From positions 62,001 through 126,000 of the forward strand of contig CAVQSV010000005.1 of assembly GCA_963716095.1 (NCBI GenBank): 64,000 nucleotides of DNA, given 5' to 3'. The translations under genes and the position numbers were made by a program. Origin of the DNA: Sva-07 sp963716095. GTDB taxonomy: Bacteria; Actinomycetota; Acidimicrobiia; Acidimicrobiales; Ilumatobacteraceae. The notes below the pieces were generated by a model. That model did no database searches. It saw only the letters and a program-made list of their open reading frames with translations, and was not told the origin of the DNA. The stretch's first letter is position 1. Every line of letters starts with the position of its first letter. This document shows, piece by piece, positions 41,172 through 49,394 of the stretch.

Positions 41172-41201
41172 GGGTGGCGCCGGATCGGGGCGGTGTTCAG
41201 G

Positions 41202-41207
41202 TAGGAT
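41202..41207 (+). promoter_or_regulatory. Possible -10 box of pnp
   Basis: TAGGAT in the rpsO-pnp interval, 185 nt before the pnp start. There is no clear -35. Weak support. Confidence 0.3.
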
Positions 41208-41353
41208 GCCGTCTCGGAGTCGGAACGTCCGACTTCGCAACATGAGCGAACCGAGTTCGGTTGCCGGTTGCTGAATCCGAACCCACTCATCGCTCGATGT
41301 CGGTGGCCGTGTCGGGTTGACCAACTGGGAACCGGCCTGTCGCTCCAAGAGGC

Positions 41354-41373
41354 GCACTCCCGAGGGGGAGTGC
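41354..41373 (+). promoter_or_regulatory. pnp leader hairpin
   Basis: GCACTCCC-GAGG-GGGAGTGC, an 8-bp stem just before the Shine-Dalgarno AAAGGAG of pnp. In enterobacteria the pnp leader is a structured target of RNase III and autoregulation; a similar role here is inference. Confidence 0.45.
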
Positions 41374-41391
41374 ACACGAAAGGAGCCCTCA

Positions 41392-43854
41392 GTGGCTGAC
41401 CCCATCACCGTGTCCGGACCCGTATCTGGGACCGACAAGACACTCACCTTCGAAACGGGCAAGTTCGCCCCCCAGTCGATGGGTGCCGTCGTGGCATCGA
41501 TCGCTGGAACGAAGGTCTTGACCACCGCCAACGCCGCCAAGAACGTGCGTGAAGGCATGGACTTCTTCCCCCTGACGGTGGACGTCGAGGAGCGGGCGTA
41601 CGCCGCCGGCAAGATCCCCGGCTCGTTCTTCCGTCGTGAAGGCCGTCCGACCGAGGACGCGATCCTCACCTGTCGTCTGACCGACCGGCCGCTGCGGCCG
41701 TCGTTCCCCGACGGCTTCCGCAACGAGACCCAGGTCGTCACCACCGTGCTCGGTGCTGACCAGGAGAACCCCCACGACGTGCTCTCGATCAACGCCGCCT
41801 CGGCTGCGCTGATGATCTCGGGCATCCCGTTCGACGGCCCGATCGGCGCGATCCGCATGGCGTACAGCCAGGACGGCTCGTGGATTCCGCACCCCACCTA
41901 CGAAGAGGCCGAGAACGGCACCTTCGAGTTGGTCGTTGCCGGCCGTGAACTCGACAGCGGCGACGTCGCCGTGATGATGGTCGAGGCCGGCGGTTCCGAG
42001 AACGCGTTCTACTACTACGACGATGGCGCCAAGAAGGTCACCGAGGAAGTCCTCGCCGACGGCCTCGAGGCGTGCAAGGTGTGGATCAAGGAGTCGATCG
42101 CGCTGCAGCGTCAGCTCGTCGCCTCGGTGATCGCCACCAACGGTCCGATCGAGCCGATGAAGTGGACCCCGGTCCTCGACTACACGCCGGAGATCTTCGC
42201 CGCCGTCGAGAAGGCCGGTAGTGACAAGCTCGCACCGGTCATCACGATCGCCAACAAGGCCGAGCGCAACGAGGCGACCGACGCCGTCACCTCCGAGATC
42301 ATCGCCGAGCTCTGCGGGTCGAAGGACGCTCCGGGCGAGTTTGCCGGCAGCGAGAAGATGGTCAAAGAAGCCGTCCGTTCGCTCAACAAGAAGCTGATGC
42401 GTGCCCGCGTCGTCACCGAGGGCGTCCGCATGGACGGCCGCGGCACGGCCGATCTTCGTGCGATCTCTGCCGAGGTCGGTGCCCTCCCGACCGCTCACGG
42501 TTCGGGCTTGTTCCAGCGTGGCGAGACCCAGGTCATGACCGTCCTCACGATGGCCATGCCGCGCATGAACCAGATGATCGACTCGCTGTCGCCCAACGAC
42601 ACCAAGCGCTATCTGCACCACTACAACATGCCGCCGTGGGCCAACGGCGAGACGGGCCGCGTGGGTTCGCCCAAGCGTCGCGAGATCGGCCACGGTGCGC
42701 TCGCTGCCCGTGCAGTCCTGCCCGTGATCCCGAACCAGGAAGACTTTGCGTACACGCTGCGCCTCGTCTCCGAGGTCATGTCGTCGAACGGTTCGACCTC
42801 GATGGGTTCGGTGTGTGCCTCCAGCCTCGCGCTGATGGACGCCGGTGTGCCCACCAAGGGCCACGTGTCCGGTATCGCCATGGGCCTCATCTACGAAGAC
42901 GGCAAGTACACCACGCTGACCGACATCCTCGGTTCCGAGGATGCATTCGGTGACATGGACTTCAAGGTCGCCGGCACCGAGGACGCCATCACGGCGTTGC
43001 AGCTCGACACCAAGATCGACGGCATCCCCGCCGATGTGCTGACCGCAGCGCTCGCCCAGGCTCGTGTTGCTCGCCTCGAGATCCTCGAAGTGATGAACGC
43101 CTGCATCCCGCAGTCGCGTGACGAGGTGGCCGAGACCGCACCGAAGATCTCCACGATCTACATCCCGCTCGACAAGGTCGGCGAAGTGATCGGCCCGAAG
43201 GGCAAGGTCATCAACACGATCCAGCAGGAGACCGGAGCCGACATCGGCGTCGACGACGACGGTGCCCGTGGCATCGTCACGATCGGTGCCGTCGAGGCAT
43301 GGCGCATGGAAGAGGCCAAGGCCGCGATCCTCGCGATCGTCGACCCGCCGAAGGCCGAGCTCGACGCTGTCTACATGGGCCGAGTCGTCAACATCACCAA
43401 GTTCGGTGCGTTCGTCAACATCCTGCCCGGCCGCGATGGCCTCGTGCACATCTCCAAGCTCGGCGGCGGCAAGCGCATCAACGCCGTCGAAGACGTGCTC
43501 GAGCTCGGTCAGGAGATCGAGGTCCGCGTCGAGGAGATCGACGACAAGGGCAAGGTCAGCCTGACTCCGGCCGGCGATCCGCCGCCCGCCAAGGAAGGCG
43601 CATCGTCGGGCGGTTCGTCCAACGGTGGCAACGACCGTGGAGAGCGCCGCGAGCGTGCGCCGCGACGTGAGCGCTCCGATGGTGGCTCGAAGTCCGATTC
43701 GGACTCTGGTGCCGGTACCGACGTCGTCGAGGTCAGCTTCGAAGACAGCTTCGACGCAGAGCTCGCCGACGAACTCGGCGATCTCGGCCCGAAGTCGGAC
43801 CGTCCGGCGAGCGACGATGGCGGCCGCCGCGGTGGCCGTCGCCGCCACCGCTGA
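41392..43854 (+). CDS. pnp: Polyribonucleotide nucleotidyltransferase (PNPase)
   Basis: Phosphorolytic 3'-5' exoribonuclease, 820 aa. Two RNase PH domains (the first with FFPLTVDVEERAYAAGKIPG, the second with GLFQRGETQVMTVLTM and NGSTSMGSVCASSLALMDAG), then KH (KVGEVIGPKGKVINTIQQET) and S1 (GRVVNITKFGAFVNILPGRD). A Ser/Gly/Arg/Asp-rich tail of about 90 residues ends GGRRGGRRRHR and probably adds RNA binding. The GTG start has AAAGGAG 6-7 nt upstream. The stop codon is also the first bases of a REP-like element. Confidence 0.96.
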   Translation: MADPITVSGPVSGTDKTLTFETGKFAPQSMGAVVASIAGTKVLTTANAAKNVREGMDFFPLTVDVEERAYAAGKIPGSFFRREGRPTEDAILTCRLTDRPLRPSFPDGFRNETQVVTTVLGADQENPHDVLSINAASAALMISGIPFDGPIGAIRMAYSQDGSWIPHPTYEEAENGTFELVVAGRELDSGDVAVMMVEAGGSENAFYYYDDGAKKVTEEVLADGLEACKVWIKESIALQRQLVASVIATNGPIEPMKWTPVLDYTPEIFAAVEKAGSDKLAPVITIANKAERNEATDAVTSEIIAELCGSKDAPGEFAGSEKMVKEAVRSLNKKLMRARVVTEGVRMDGRGTADLRAISAEVGALPTAHGSGLFQRGETQVMTVLTMAMPRMNQMIDSLSPNDTKRYLHHYNMPPWANGETGRVGSPKRREIGHGALAARAVLPVIPNQEDFAYTLRLVSEVMSSNGSTSMGSVCASSLALMDAGVPTKGHVSGIAMGLIYEDGKYTTLTDILGSEDAFGDMDFKVAGTEDAITALQLDTKIDGIPADVLTAALAQARVARLEILEVMNACIPQSRDEVAETAPKISTIYIPLDKVGEVIGPKGKVINTIQQETGADIGVDDDGARGIVTIGAVEAWRMEEAKAAILAIVDPPKAELDAVYMGRVVNITKFGAFVNILPGRDGLVHISKLGGGKRINAVEDVLELGQEIEVRVEEIDDKGKVSLTPAGDPPPAKEGASSGGSSNGGNDRGERRERAPRRERSDGGSKSDSDSGAGTDVVEVSFEDSFDAELADELGDLGPKSDRPASDDGGRRGGRRRHR

Positions 43855-43889
43855 TCACATCAGAGGTCAGACCCGCGATCTGATCGCGG
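43852..43889 (+). repeat. REP-like element (family C), copy 1
   Basis: Starts with TGATCACATCAGAGGTCAGACCCGC-type sequence in which the first TGA is the pnp stop codon; it contains GGTCAGACCC and ends in a hairpin CCGCGATC-T-GATCGCGG (43873-43889). It has the same orientation relative to the upstream gene as the other copies. Confidence 0.7.
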
Positions 43890-43920
43890 TGGAGGGCCCT
43901 GCATCAGCCAGACTGAGCAC

Positions 43921-44691
43921 ATGAGAATTGGGGTCAGCGGCGCTGCCGGACGAATGGGTCGAACCGTTTGTGCGGCGGTGGTCGCTGACCCCGATCTCGT
44001 TTTCGCTGCCGCCGTCGACCCGTTCGGCGTCGGTGAATCCGTCGAGGGTGTGGAGGTGAGCGGCACGCTCGATGCGTTCTCCGATGCGTCGTGCGACGTC
44101 GTCGTCGACTTCACCGTGGCGGACGCGTCACGCGCGGCATTGCCCTGGCTCGCGGGTCACGGCATTCACGCCGTGGTCGGTACCACCGGGTTCGCGGCGG
44201 CCGACTTCGAGGCGTTCGAAGCCGCATTTGGTGGCGCTGACGGTCCCAACTGTGTCATCGCACCGAACTTCGCGATCTCCGCAGTGCTGATGATGCGCTT
44301 TGCCGAGATGGCAGCGCCGTTGTTCGACACCGCTGAGATCATCGAACTGCACCACGACCGCAAGGTCGACGCACCGTCGGGCACTGCAGTGAAGACCGCC
44401 GAACGAATGGCCGATGCTCGTGGCACCGACTTCGGCGACGATGCGACCACCGAAGAGGTCTACGTCGGCGCCCGCGGGGGAGTGGGTCCGGCGGGCATCA
44501 AGGTTCATTCGGTGCGCATGCGTGGGATGGTCGCCCACCAAGAAGTGATCCTCGGAGCTCAGGGGCAGACGCTGACGATCCGTCAGGACAGCTACGACCG
44601 CGACAGCTTCATGCCCGGCGTGGTCCTCGCCTGCAAGAAGATCTCGAACGTGCCGGGCCTGTCGAGATCGCTCGACCCCTTCCTCGACTGA
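43921..44691 (+). CDS. dapB: 4-hydroxy-tetrahydrodipicolinate reductase
   Basis: Lysine/diaminopimelate pathway enzyme, 256 aa. Nucleotide-binding GVSGAAGRMGRTVCAAVV, VVDFTVADASRAALPW, GTTGF, and the signature ELHHDRKVDAPSGTA with catalytic His144/His145 and Lys148. It makes the substrate for later DAP steps; dapA lies 8 kb downstream. Its TGA is shared with the left end of the transposase element. Confidence 0.96.
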   Translation: MRIGVSGAAGRMGRTVCAAVVADPDLVFAAAVDPFGVGESVEGVEVSGTLDAFSDASCDVVVDFTVADASRAALPWLAGHGIHAVVGTTGFAAADFEAFEAAFGGADGPNCVIAPNFAISAVLMMRFAEMAAPLFDTAEIIELHHDRKVDAPSGTAVKTAERMADARGTDFGDDATTEEVYVGARGGVGPAGIKVHSVRMRGMVAHQEVILGAQGQTLTIRQDSYDRDSFMPGVVLACKKISNVPGLSRSLDPFLD

Positions 44692-44721
44692 TTACAGCAC
44701 GGGTCAGACCCGCGATGTGAC
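44689..44721 (+). repeat. Left terminal repeat of the RAYT element (family C, copy 2)
   Basis: 33 bp beginning TGATTACAGCACGGGTCAGA and ending CGCGATGTGAC. The reverse complement of 45572-45604 matches at 30 of 33 positions by eye. The first TGA is the dapB stop codon. Confidence 0.8.
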
Positions 44722-44743
44722 ACCCCGTGTTCATGATGGGTGC

Positions 44744-45589
44744 ATGCCCAGAGCACCACGCATCGACATCGAAGACGGTTGGCACCACGTGATGAATCGT
44801 GGAATCGACCACGGCGACACATTCCTGAACGACAGCGACCGCATCGAGATGGGTCAGCGCCTCGGCGACGTCTTCGATCGGTTCGGCATCGAGACGCACG
44901 CCTATTGCCTCTTGGACAATCACTTCCATTTCCTATGGCACTGTCCTCACGGTGGACTTTCCGCTGGAATGCAGCGTCTGGGGTCGTTGTACACCCGCCA
45001 TGTCAACGATCGGCTGGGGCGCGACGGCGCCCTGTTCCGGGGACGGTTCCACTCGCGACTGATCGTCGACGAGGCCCACCTCATCGCCACGGTCCGCTAT
45101 ATCCACCGCAACGCGCTCGACGTCAAAGGTGTCGACCGTGTCCGCAACTACCGGTGGTCGAGCCACCGGGCGTATCTGGGTCTGCGGACCCCTCCGCCGT
45201 GGCTCGTCACCGATCACGTCTTTCGGGGCTGGTCATCGCCGGAGATCGACCAGTTCATCGAACGGCCCTTGGATGCGTCACCGCTGGCAACAGGATGCGA
45301 CGTCGAGACACTGATCACTACCATCGGACTGGTGCTGTCGGAACGCGGTCTCGGCTCCGGTCGACGCCTCGGCGCGGTGGCGCGACAGCTCGCGCTCGCG
45401 TGGCTGGTCGACGAGATGGGTCTGCCTGACTCGGCGTTGATGGACGCGTTCGGGATCGATCGCCCGGGCGCCCTACGTACCGCGATCTCGCGTGCTCGGG
45501 CACTGTTGCACAGCGAACCGGCGCTCATCGACGTGCAGTCGCGTGCGATCAGCCTGCTTGCACCGTTGCCGGTTACATCGCGGGTCTGA
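44744..45589 (+). CDS. REP-associated tyrosine transposase (Y1_Tnp/HUH)
   Basis: Single-strand DNA transposase-like protein, 281 aa. HUH motif LLDNHFHFLWH (His60, His62), and the catalytic tyrosine Tyr119 in VRYIHRNAL. RFHSRLIVDEAHL and NYRWSSHRAYLGL are typical of the RAYT group. A C-terminal region of about 100 residues (MGLPDSALMDAFGIDRPGAL) may be a DNA-binding helical domain. The ATG at 44744 is chosen; an in-frame GTG at 44717 lies inside the terminal repeat. The stop (45587-45589) is inside the right repeat. No sign of disruption, so it may be active. Confidence 0.9.
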   Translation: MPRAPRIDIEDGWHHVMNRGIDHGDTFLNDSDRIEMGQRLGDVFDRFGIETHAYCLLDNHFHFLWHCPHGGLSAGMQRLGSLYTRHVNDRLGRDGALFRGRFHSRLIVDEAHLIATVRYIHRNALDVKGVDRVRNYRWSSHRAYLGLRTPPPWLVTDHVFRGWSSPEIDQFIERPLDASPLATGCDVETLITTIGLVLSERGLGSGRRLGAVARQLALAWLVDEMGLPDSALMDAFGIDRPGALRTAISRARALLHSEPALIDVQSRAISLLAPLPVTSRV

Positions 45590-45604
45590 CCCCTGTTGTA
45601 ATCA
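45572..45604 (-). repeat. Right terminal repeat of the RAYT element (family C, copy 3)
   Basis: Minus-strand sequence begins TGATTACAACAGGGGTCAGA and ends CGCGATGTAAC. It pairs with the left terminal repeat. Its TGA is the stop codon of the thiol peroxidase gene, and it also contains the transposase stop. Confidence 0.8.
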
Positions 45605-46100
45605 GAGGGCGGCGAGGGCGGCGTCGTAGTCCGGTTCCTGTGCGATCTCGCTGACGAGTTCGGTGTGCTTCACCGTGCCGTCGGGGCCGATCGACCACGA
45701 CGGCGCGGGCGAGCACACCAGCGAGGGCACCATCGGTGAGCGTGACGCCGTACGCATCGACCGAAGTCGGAGCGGAAGGTGGACGCCGATCTTCACGTTC
45801 TCGATTCCTTCGGCGCCACAGAACCGATCCTGCGCGAACGGGAGATCCGCCGAGACGCACAGCACGACGGTCTCGTCCATCCCCGCAGCGCGCTCGTTGA
45901 ACTGACGGACGCTGGTAGCGCACGTCGGCGTGTCGATGCTCGGGAAGATGTTGAGGATCACGTTCTTGCCGTCGAACTCCGACGGCGTCGAACTCGCTAA
46001 GGTCTCCACCGACCAGCGAGTAGGCGGGCGCCGAGGCGCCGACAGCGGGAAGATCTCCGGACGTGTTGACGGGGTTGCCGCCGAGGGTGACTTCAGCCAT
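45602..46100 (-). CDS. tpx: Thiol peroxidase Tpx (three frame breaks)
   Basis: Atypical 2-Cys peroxiredoxin, about 165 aa when frames are joined. MAEVTLGGNPVNTSGDLPAV opens the gene; NVILNIFPSIDTPTCATSVR holds the peroxidatic Cys, and LPFAQDRFCGAEGIENV the resolving Cys; YGVTLTDGALAGVLARAVVV and GPDGTVKHTELVSEIAQEPD end it. These pieces fall in alternating frames with breaks near 45990-46005, 45775-45790 and 45690-45705. Three breaks in a 0.5-kb gene exceed the rate elsewhere, so real decay next to the transposase is possible, though the residues themselves look well conserved. Both sides carry family C repeats. Confidence 0.78.
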
Positions 46101-46159
46101 GACTGTCGTTGTAGCAATCTGCAACCCGATCGGCCCAGGCGAGCTGCACTTGGGCGGTG

Positions 46160-46190
46160 ATTACATCGCGGGTCTGACCCCTGAGTAACG
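46160..46190 (-). repeat. REP-like element (family C), copy 4
   Basis: The 23 bp at 46161-46183 are identical to the inner part of the right terminal repeat (it contains CGCGGGTCTGACCCCTG). It lies 18 nt after the stop of the minus-strand DedA-like gene, oriented like the other copies relative to the gene it follows. Confidence 0.72.
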
Positions 46191-46207
46191 ACCGTCGAAT
46201 GCCCGGA

Positions 46208-46858
46208 TCAGGCGCCGCGGAAGTTGCGGACGTTGATCAGCAGCACGATCGCGATCGAGATGCCGACCGCCCACCATTGGTACCGCTGCAGCCACTCGAG
46301 GAAGTCGACGAGCTGCGACTCGAATGTGCGCGCCAACCACCACATCAACGCCAATCGGCCGGCGATCCCAACGGACAGGAGCACAACGAGGCGGACCGGG
46401 GGAGTGCGGTGCACGCCGCTGAGGGCGGCGACGATGTTCGAGCCGGCGAAGAACGGGATCAGCACCCACTCGGCCCTGGCGAACCCTCGGTTGAACGTGT
46501 CGATGGCCTCGGGGGTGACGCCGAGATACTTGCGGAACCATCCGATCGCGTCGTCGTGATAGGCCCGTCCGATCATGTGGCACACGGCAAACGCAGCACT
46601 GATTCGCAAGAAGGCGATCACCACGTACGTGGCGACGGGAACCCCTGCTGCCAGCGTCAATGCCAGGTAGCGGTTGCGTGACGACAGCATCAGGAGGCCC
46701 TCGGGATTGGTGTTGACCCATCGGGCCCACACCGCGCTGGCCACGTTCGTCGCGATCACGAGAGCCACGAACGCCACCAGTGTCAACGGCGCCCACGCCG
46801 GACGCACGTGCGGCGTGTCGGCGGCGTCGGCGGCGTCGGTGGCCGCGCTCTCGGTCAT
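46208..46858 (-). CDS. DedA/SNARE-associated-like membrane protein
   Basis: 216 aa with four to five membrane segments (APLTLVAFVALVIATNVASA, YLALTLAAGVPVATYVVIAF, VVLLSVGIAGRLALMWWLA, YQWWAVGISIAIVLLINV). The loop GWFRKYLGVTPEAIDTFNRG followed by WVLIPFFAGSNIVAALSGV resembles the re-entrant region of the DedA (VTT/SNARE-associated) superfamily, which includes lipid scramblases. The assignment is by pattern only. The ATG at 46858 is supported by a TACCGT box 8 nt upstream; a TTG lies three codons earlier. Confidence 0.6.
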   Translation of the reverse strand: MTESAATDAADAADTPHVRPAWAPLTLVAFVALVIATNVASAVWARWVNTNPEGLLMLSSRNRYLALTLAAGVPVATYVVIAFLRISAAFAVCHMIGRAYHDDAIGWFRKYLGVTPEAIDTFNRGFARAEWVLIPFFAGSNIVAALSGVHRTPPVRLVVLLSVGIAGRLALMWWLARTFESQLVDFLEWLQRYQWWAVGISIAIVLLINVRNFRGA

Positions 46859-46866
46859 GCGGCGCA

Positions 46867-46872
46867 ACGGTA
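46867..46872 (-). promoter_or_regulatory. -10 box, leaderless type
   Basis: TACCGT on the minus strand, 8 nt before the ATG at 46858. Confidence 0.4.
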
Positions 46873-46907
46873 CCGCCCTCGGTGGATCGAGCCTCGGCGC
46901 CGTGCGC

Positions 46908-46913
46908 TACGTT
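46908..46913 (+). promoter_or_regulatory. -10 box, leaderless type
   Basis: TACGTT, 8 nt before the ATG of the acyl-CoA ligase at 46922. Confidence 0.45.
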
Positions 46914-46921
46914 CGCAGGCC

Positions 46922-48543
46922 ATGCAAGGCCTGATGCAAGACGTCCCACTGGCAATCCCGCACATCTTCGAGCGGGCCGAGAAATACCACCCGCACAAGG
47001 GAATCGTCACCGCAACGGGTGGCGGGCTCGAACGCATCACCTACGGCGAGTGGGCAGCTCGTACCCGCAAGCTCGGCGGCGTGCTCGAGGACCTCGGCAT
47101 CTCGGCCGATGGCCGTGTCGCCACGTTCGCGTGGAACACCGCCCGCCACCTCGAGCTCTACTTCGCCGCCCCCTGCACCGGGCGCGTGTTGCACACCTTG
47201 AACATTCGGTTGTTCCCCGAGCAGCTCACCTACATCGTCAACCATGCCGACGACGAGGTGATCTTCGTCGACCGGTCGCTGCTCGGTCTGCTCGCACCGT
47301 TGCTGCCGACGTTCGAGAACCTGCGACACCTGGTGCTGATGGACGACGGCACGGGCGACATCCCCGCCGACCTCAACGGTCACGAGCTGCTCGACTACGA
47401 AGAGCTGCTCGCCGCCGCAGATCCCGTCGAGTTCGGCGTCGACGACGAGCACCGTGCTGCGAGCATGTGCTACACGAGCGGCACCACCGGGAACCCGAAG
47501 GGCGTCGTCTACACCCACCGGTCGACCTTCCTGCACACGATGGGGGCGATGACGGTCGACAGCCTCGGCGCTCGTGAGAGCGATGTCATCCTTCCCGTCG
47601 TGCCGATGTTCCATGCCAACGCCTGGGGCCTCGCGCATGCTGCCGTCGCGACCGGCGCCGACCTCGTGATGCCTGGGCCCAACCTGTCGGGCCCGGCGGT
47701 CGCAGATCTGATCGTGAACGAAAAGGTCACGGTTGCGGCCGGCGTTCCGACGATCTGGATGGCGGTGCTGCCCGAGTTGCAGGGTCGCGACACCTCGTCG
47801 CTGCGTTCGATTCCGTGCGGCGGCTCCGCTGTGCCCAAGGCGCTGTCGGAGGCGTACCGCGAACAGACGGGTCTGCCGATCTTCCAGGCATGGGGGATGA
47901 CCGAGACCAGCCCGATCGCCGCGGTCTGTCGTCTCGACGCCGATCAGGAGCAGCTGCCGCAGGACGAGCAGGCCGAGCTGCGCACTCAGGTCGGGCGCAT
48001 CGTCTTCGGCGCGGAGTGCCGCGTGGTCGAGCCCGGCACCACCACTGCGGTGCCGTGGGATGGCGAGAGCAGCGGTGAGCTGCAGTGCCGTGGCAACTGG
48101 ATTGCCTCGGACTACTACGACGACCCGCGCTCGGGCGAGAGCTTCACCGACGACGGTTGGTTGAAGACCGGTGACGTCGCCGTGGTCAACGAGCGCGGGA
48201 TGGTGCGGCTCGTCGATCGCACCAAGGACTTGATCAAGTCGGGCGGCGAATGGATCAGTTCGGTCGAACTCGAGAACGAATTGATGGCGCACCCGAAGAT
48301 CGCCGAGGCCGCCGTGATCGGTGTCGCCCACGAACGCTGGGGTGAGGCCCCACTCGCCTGTGTCGTCAAAGCCCCCGGCGGGACCTGACCGAGGACGAGG
48401 TGCTCGCCTTCCTCGAGGGCAAGATCGCCAAGTGGCAGATGCCGAAGGGCGTCATCTGGATCGATGAGGTCCCCAAGACCAGCGTCGGCAAGTTCTCGAA
48501 GAAGACGCTTCGCGACGAGCACGCCACCGCCTTCATGCCCTGA
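46922..48543 (+). CDS. Medium/long-chain acyl-CoA ligase (one frame break)
   Basis: AMP-forming acid-CoA ligase of the AlkK-like group, about 540 aa. MCYTSGTTGNPKGVVYTHRS (P-loop), VPMFHANAWGLAHAAVATGA, AWGMTETSPIA, DDGWLKTGDVAVVNERG and DRTKDLIKSGGEWISSVELE. The frame stops early at 48388; the natural end DLTEDEVLAFLEGKIAKWQM...VPKTSVGKFSKKTLRD with the catalytic Lys runs in the next frame from about 48382 to 48543. The break lies in GCCCCCGGCGGG (about 48370-48381). It probably activates fatty acids for beta-oxidation. Confidence 0.9.
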
Positions 48544-48620
48544 TCAGCTCAGCGATGAGCGAAGTGGCCCCATGTGGTCCGTTCGCTCATCGCGTTCGCG
48601 TGCTCGGAGCGGGTGGATGA

Positions 48621-49394
48621 TCAGAGGCGGCCGGCGTCGATGACGCGCTGGAGGAATGCCTGCGTGCGCGGCTCGGTCGGCGACTCGAAGATCTGCGACG
48701 GGGGACCCTCTTCGAGGATGCGGCCCTGGTGGAGGAAGCACACCCGGTCGCTGATCTCGCGAGCGAAGGCCATCTCGTGCGTGGCGAACAGCATCGTCAT
48801 GCCGTCGGCCTTGAGGCCGCGCACCACGTCGAGTACCTCGCCGACGAGCTCGGGGTCGAGCGCCGAGGTGATCTCGTCGAGGAGCATCACCTCCGGGTTC
48901 ATCGCCAGCGACCGGGCGATCGCCACGCGCTGCTGCTGGCCGCCCGAGAGTTGGTCGGGGTAGGCATCAGCACGCTCGGCCAGGCCGAGCCGGGTGAGCA
49001 TTGCCAACCCCTCGGCCCGTGCGTCGGCCTTGTCGGCCTTGAGCACCTTGCGCGGGCCGATCGCGACGTTGTCGATCACGCTCATGTGCGGGAACAGGTT
49101 GAAGCTCTGGAACACCATGCCGATCCGCCGGCGAATCGGGTCGGGGTCGAGGCCAGGCTCGGCGATGTCGACACCGTCGAGGACGATCTGGCCGTCGTCG
49201 GTGGGTTCGAGCAGGTTCACGCAACGCAACAGCGTCGACTTGCCCGAGCCTGACGCTCCGATCAGCGTGATGACATCACCCTCGGTGACGTCGAGGTCGA
49301 TGCCGTCGAGCACGACCGTCGACCCGAACGCCTTGCGCACACCGCGCATCGACAGCTTGGTCGCAGCCGTTGACGGTGTTGGTTCGTTGCTCAT
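48621..49394 (-). CDS. Polar amino-acid ABC transporter ATP-binding protein
   Basis: 257 aa, GlnQ/HisP type. Walker A LIGASGSGKSTLLRCVNLLE, MVFQSFNLFPHMSVIDNVAI, signature YPDQLSGGQQQRVAIARSLA, Walker B PEVMLLDEITSALDPELV and H-loop LFATHEMAFAREI. The ATG overlaps the permease stop (ATGA). Walker B carries EI in place of the usual EP, which is seen in some members of this subfamily. Confidence 0.93.
   Translation of the reverse strand: MSNEPTPSTAATKLSMRGVRKAFGSTVVLDGIDLDVTEGDVITLIGASGSGKSTLLRCVNLLEPTDDGQIVLDGVDIAEPGLDPDPIRRRIGMVFQSFNLFPHMSVIDNVAIGPRKVLKADKADARAEGLAMLTRLGLAERADAYPDQLSGGQQQRVAIARSLAMNPEVMLLDEITSALDPELVGEVLDVVRGLKADGMTMLFATHEMAFAREISDRVCFLHQGRILEEGPPSQIFESPTEPRTQAFLQRVIDAGRL

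Larger units (their letters stand above)
44689..45604 (+). mobile_element. REP-associated tyrosine transposase unit
   Basis: A 916-bp unit with matched inverted ends enclosing one HUH transposase gene. Both ends supply the stop codon of the flanking gene: TGA of dapB at the left, TGA of the minus-strand thiol peroxidase at the right. Related single ends occur outside it at 43852 and 46160. RAYTs are domesticated relatives of IS200/IS605 transposases that spread REP elements. Confidence 0.7.

Noticed and set aside
41389..43848. Very long minus-strand open frame opposite pnp
   Set aside because: High-GC codon bias creates long antisense frames. Its composition (Asp/Arg/His/Val-rich) is shadow-like, and pnp is certain.
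44717..44743. GTG 44717 as start of the transposase
   Set aside because: It lies within the terminal repeat and the added residues (MTPRVHDGC) have no family similarity. ATG 44744 fits better.
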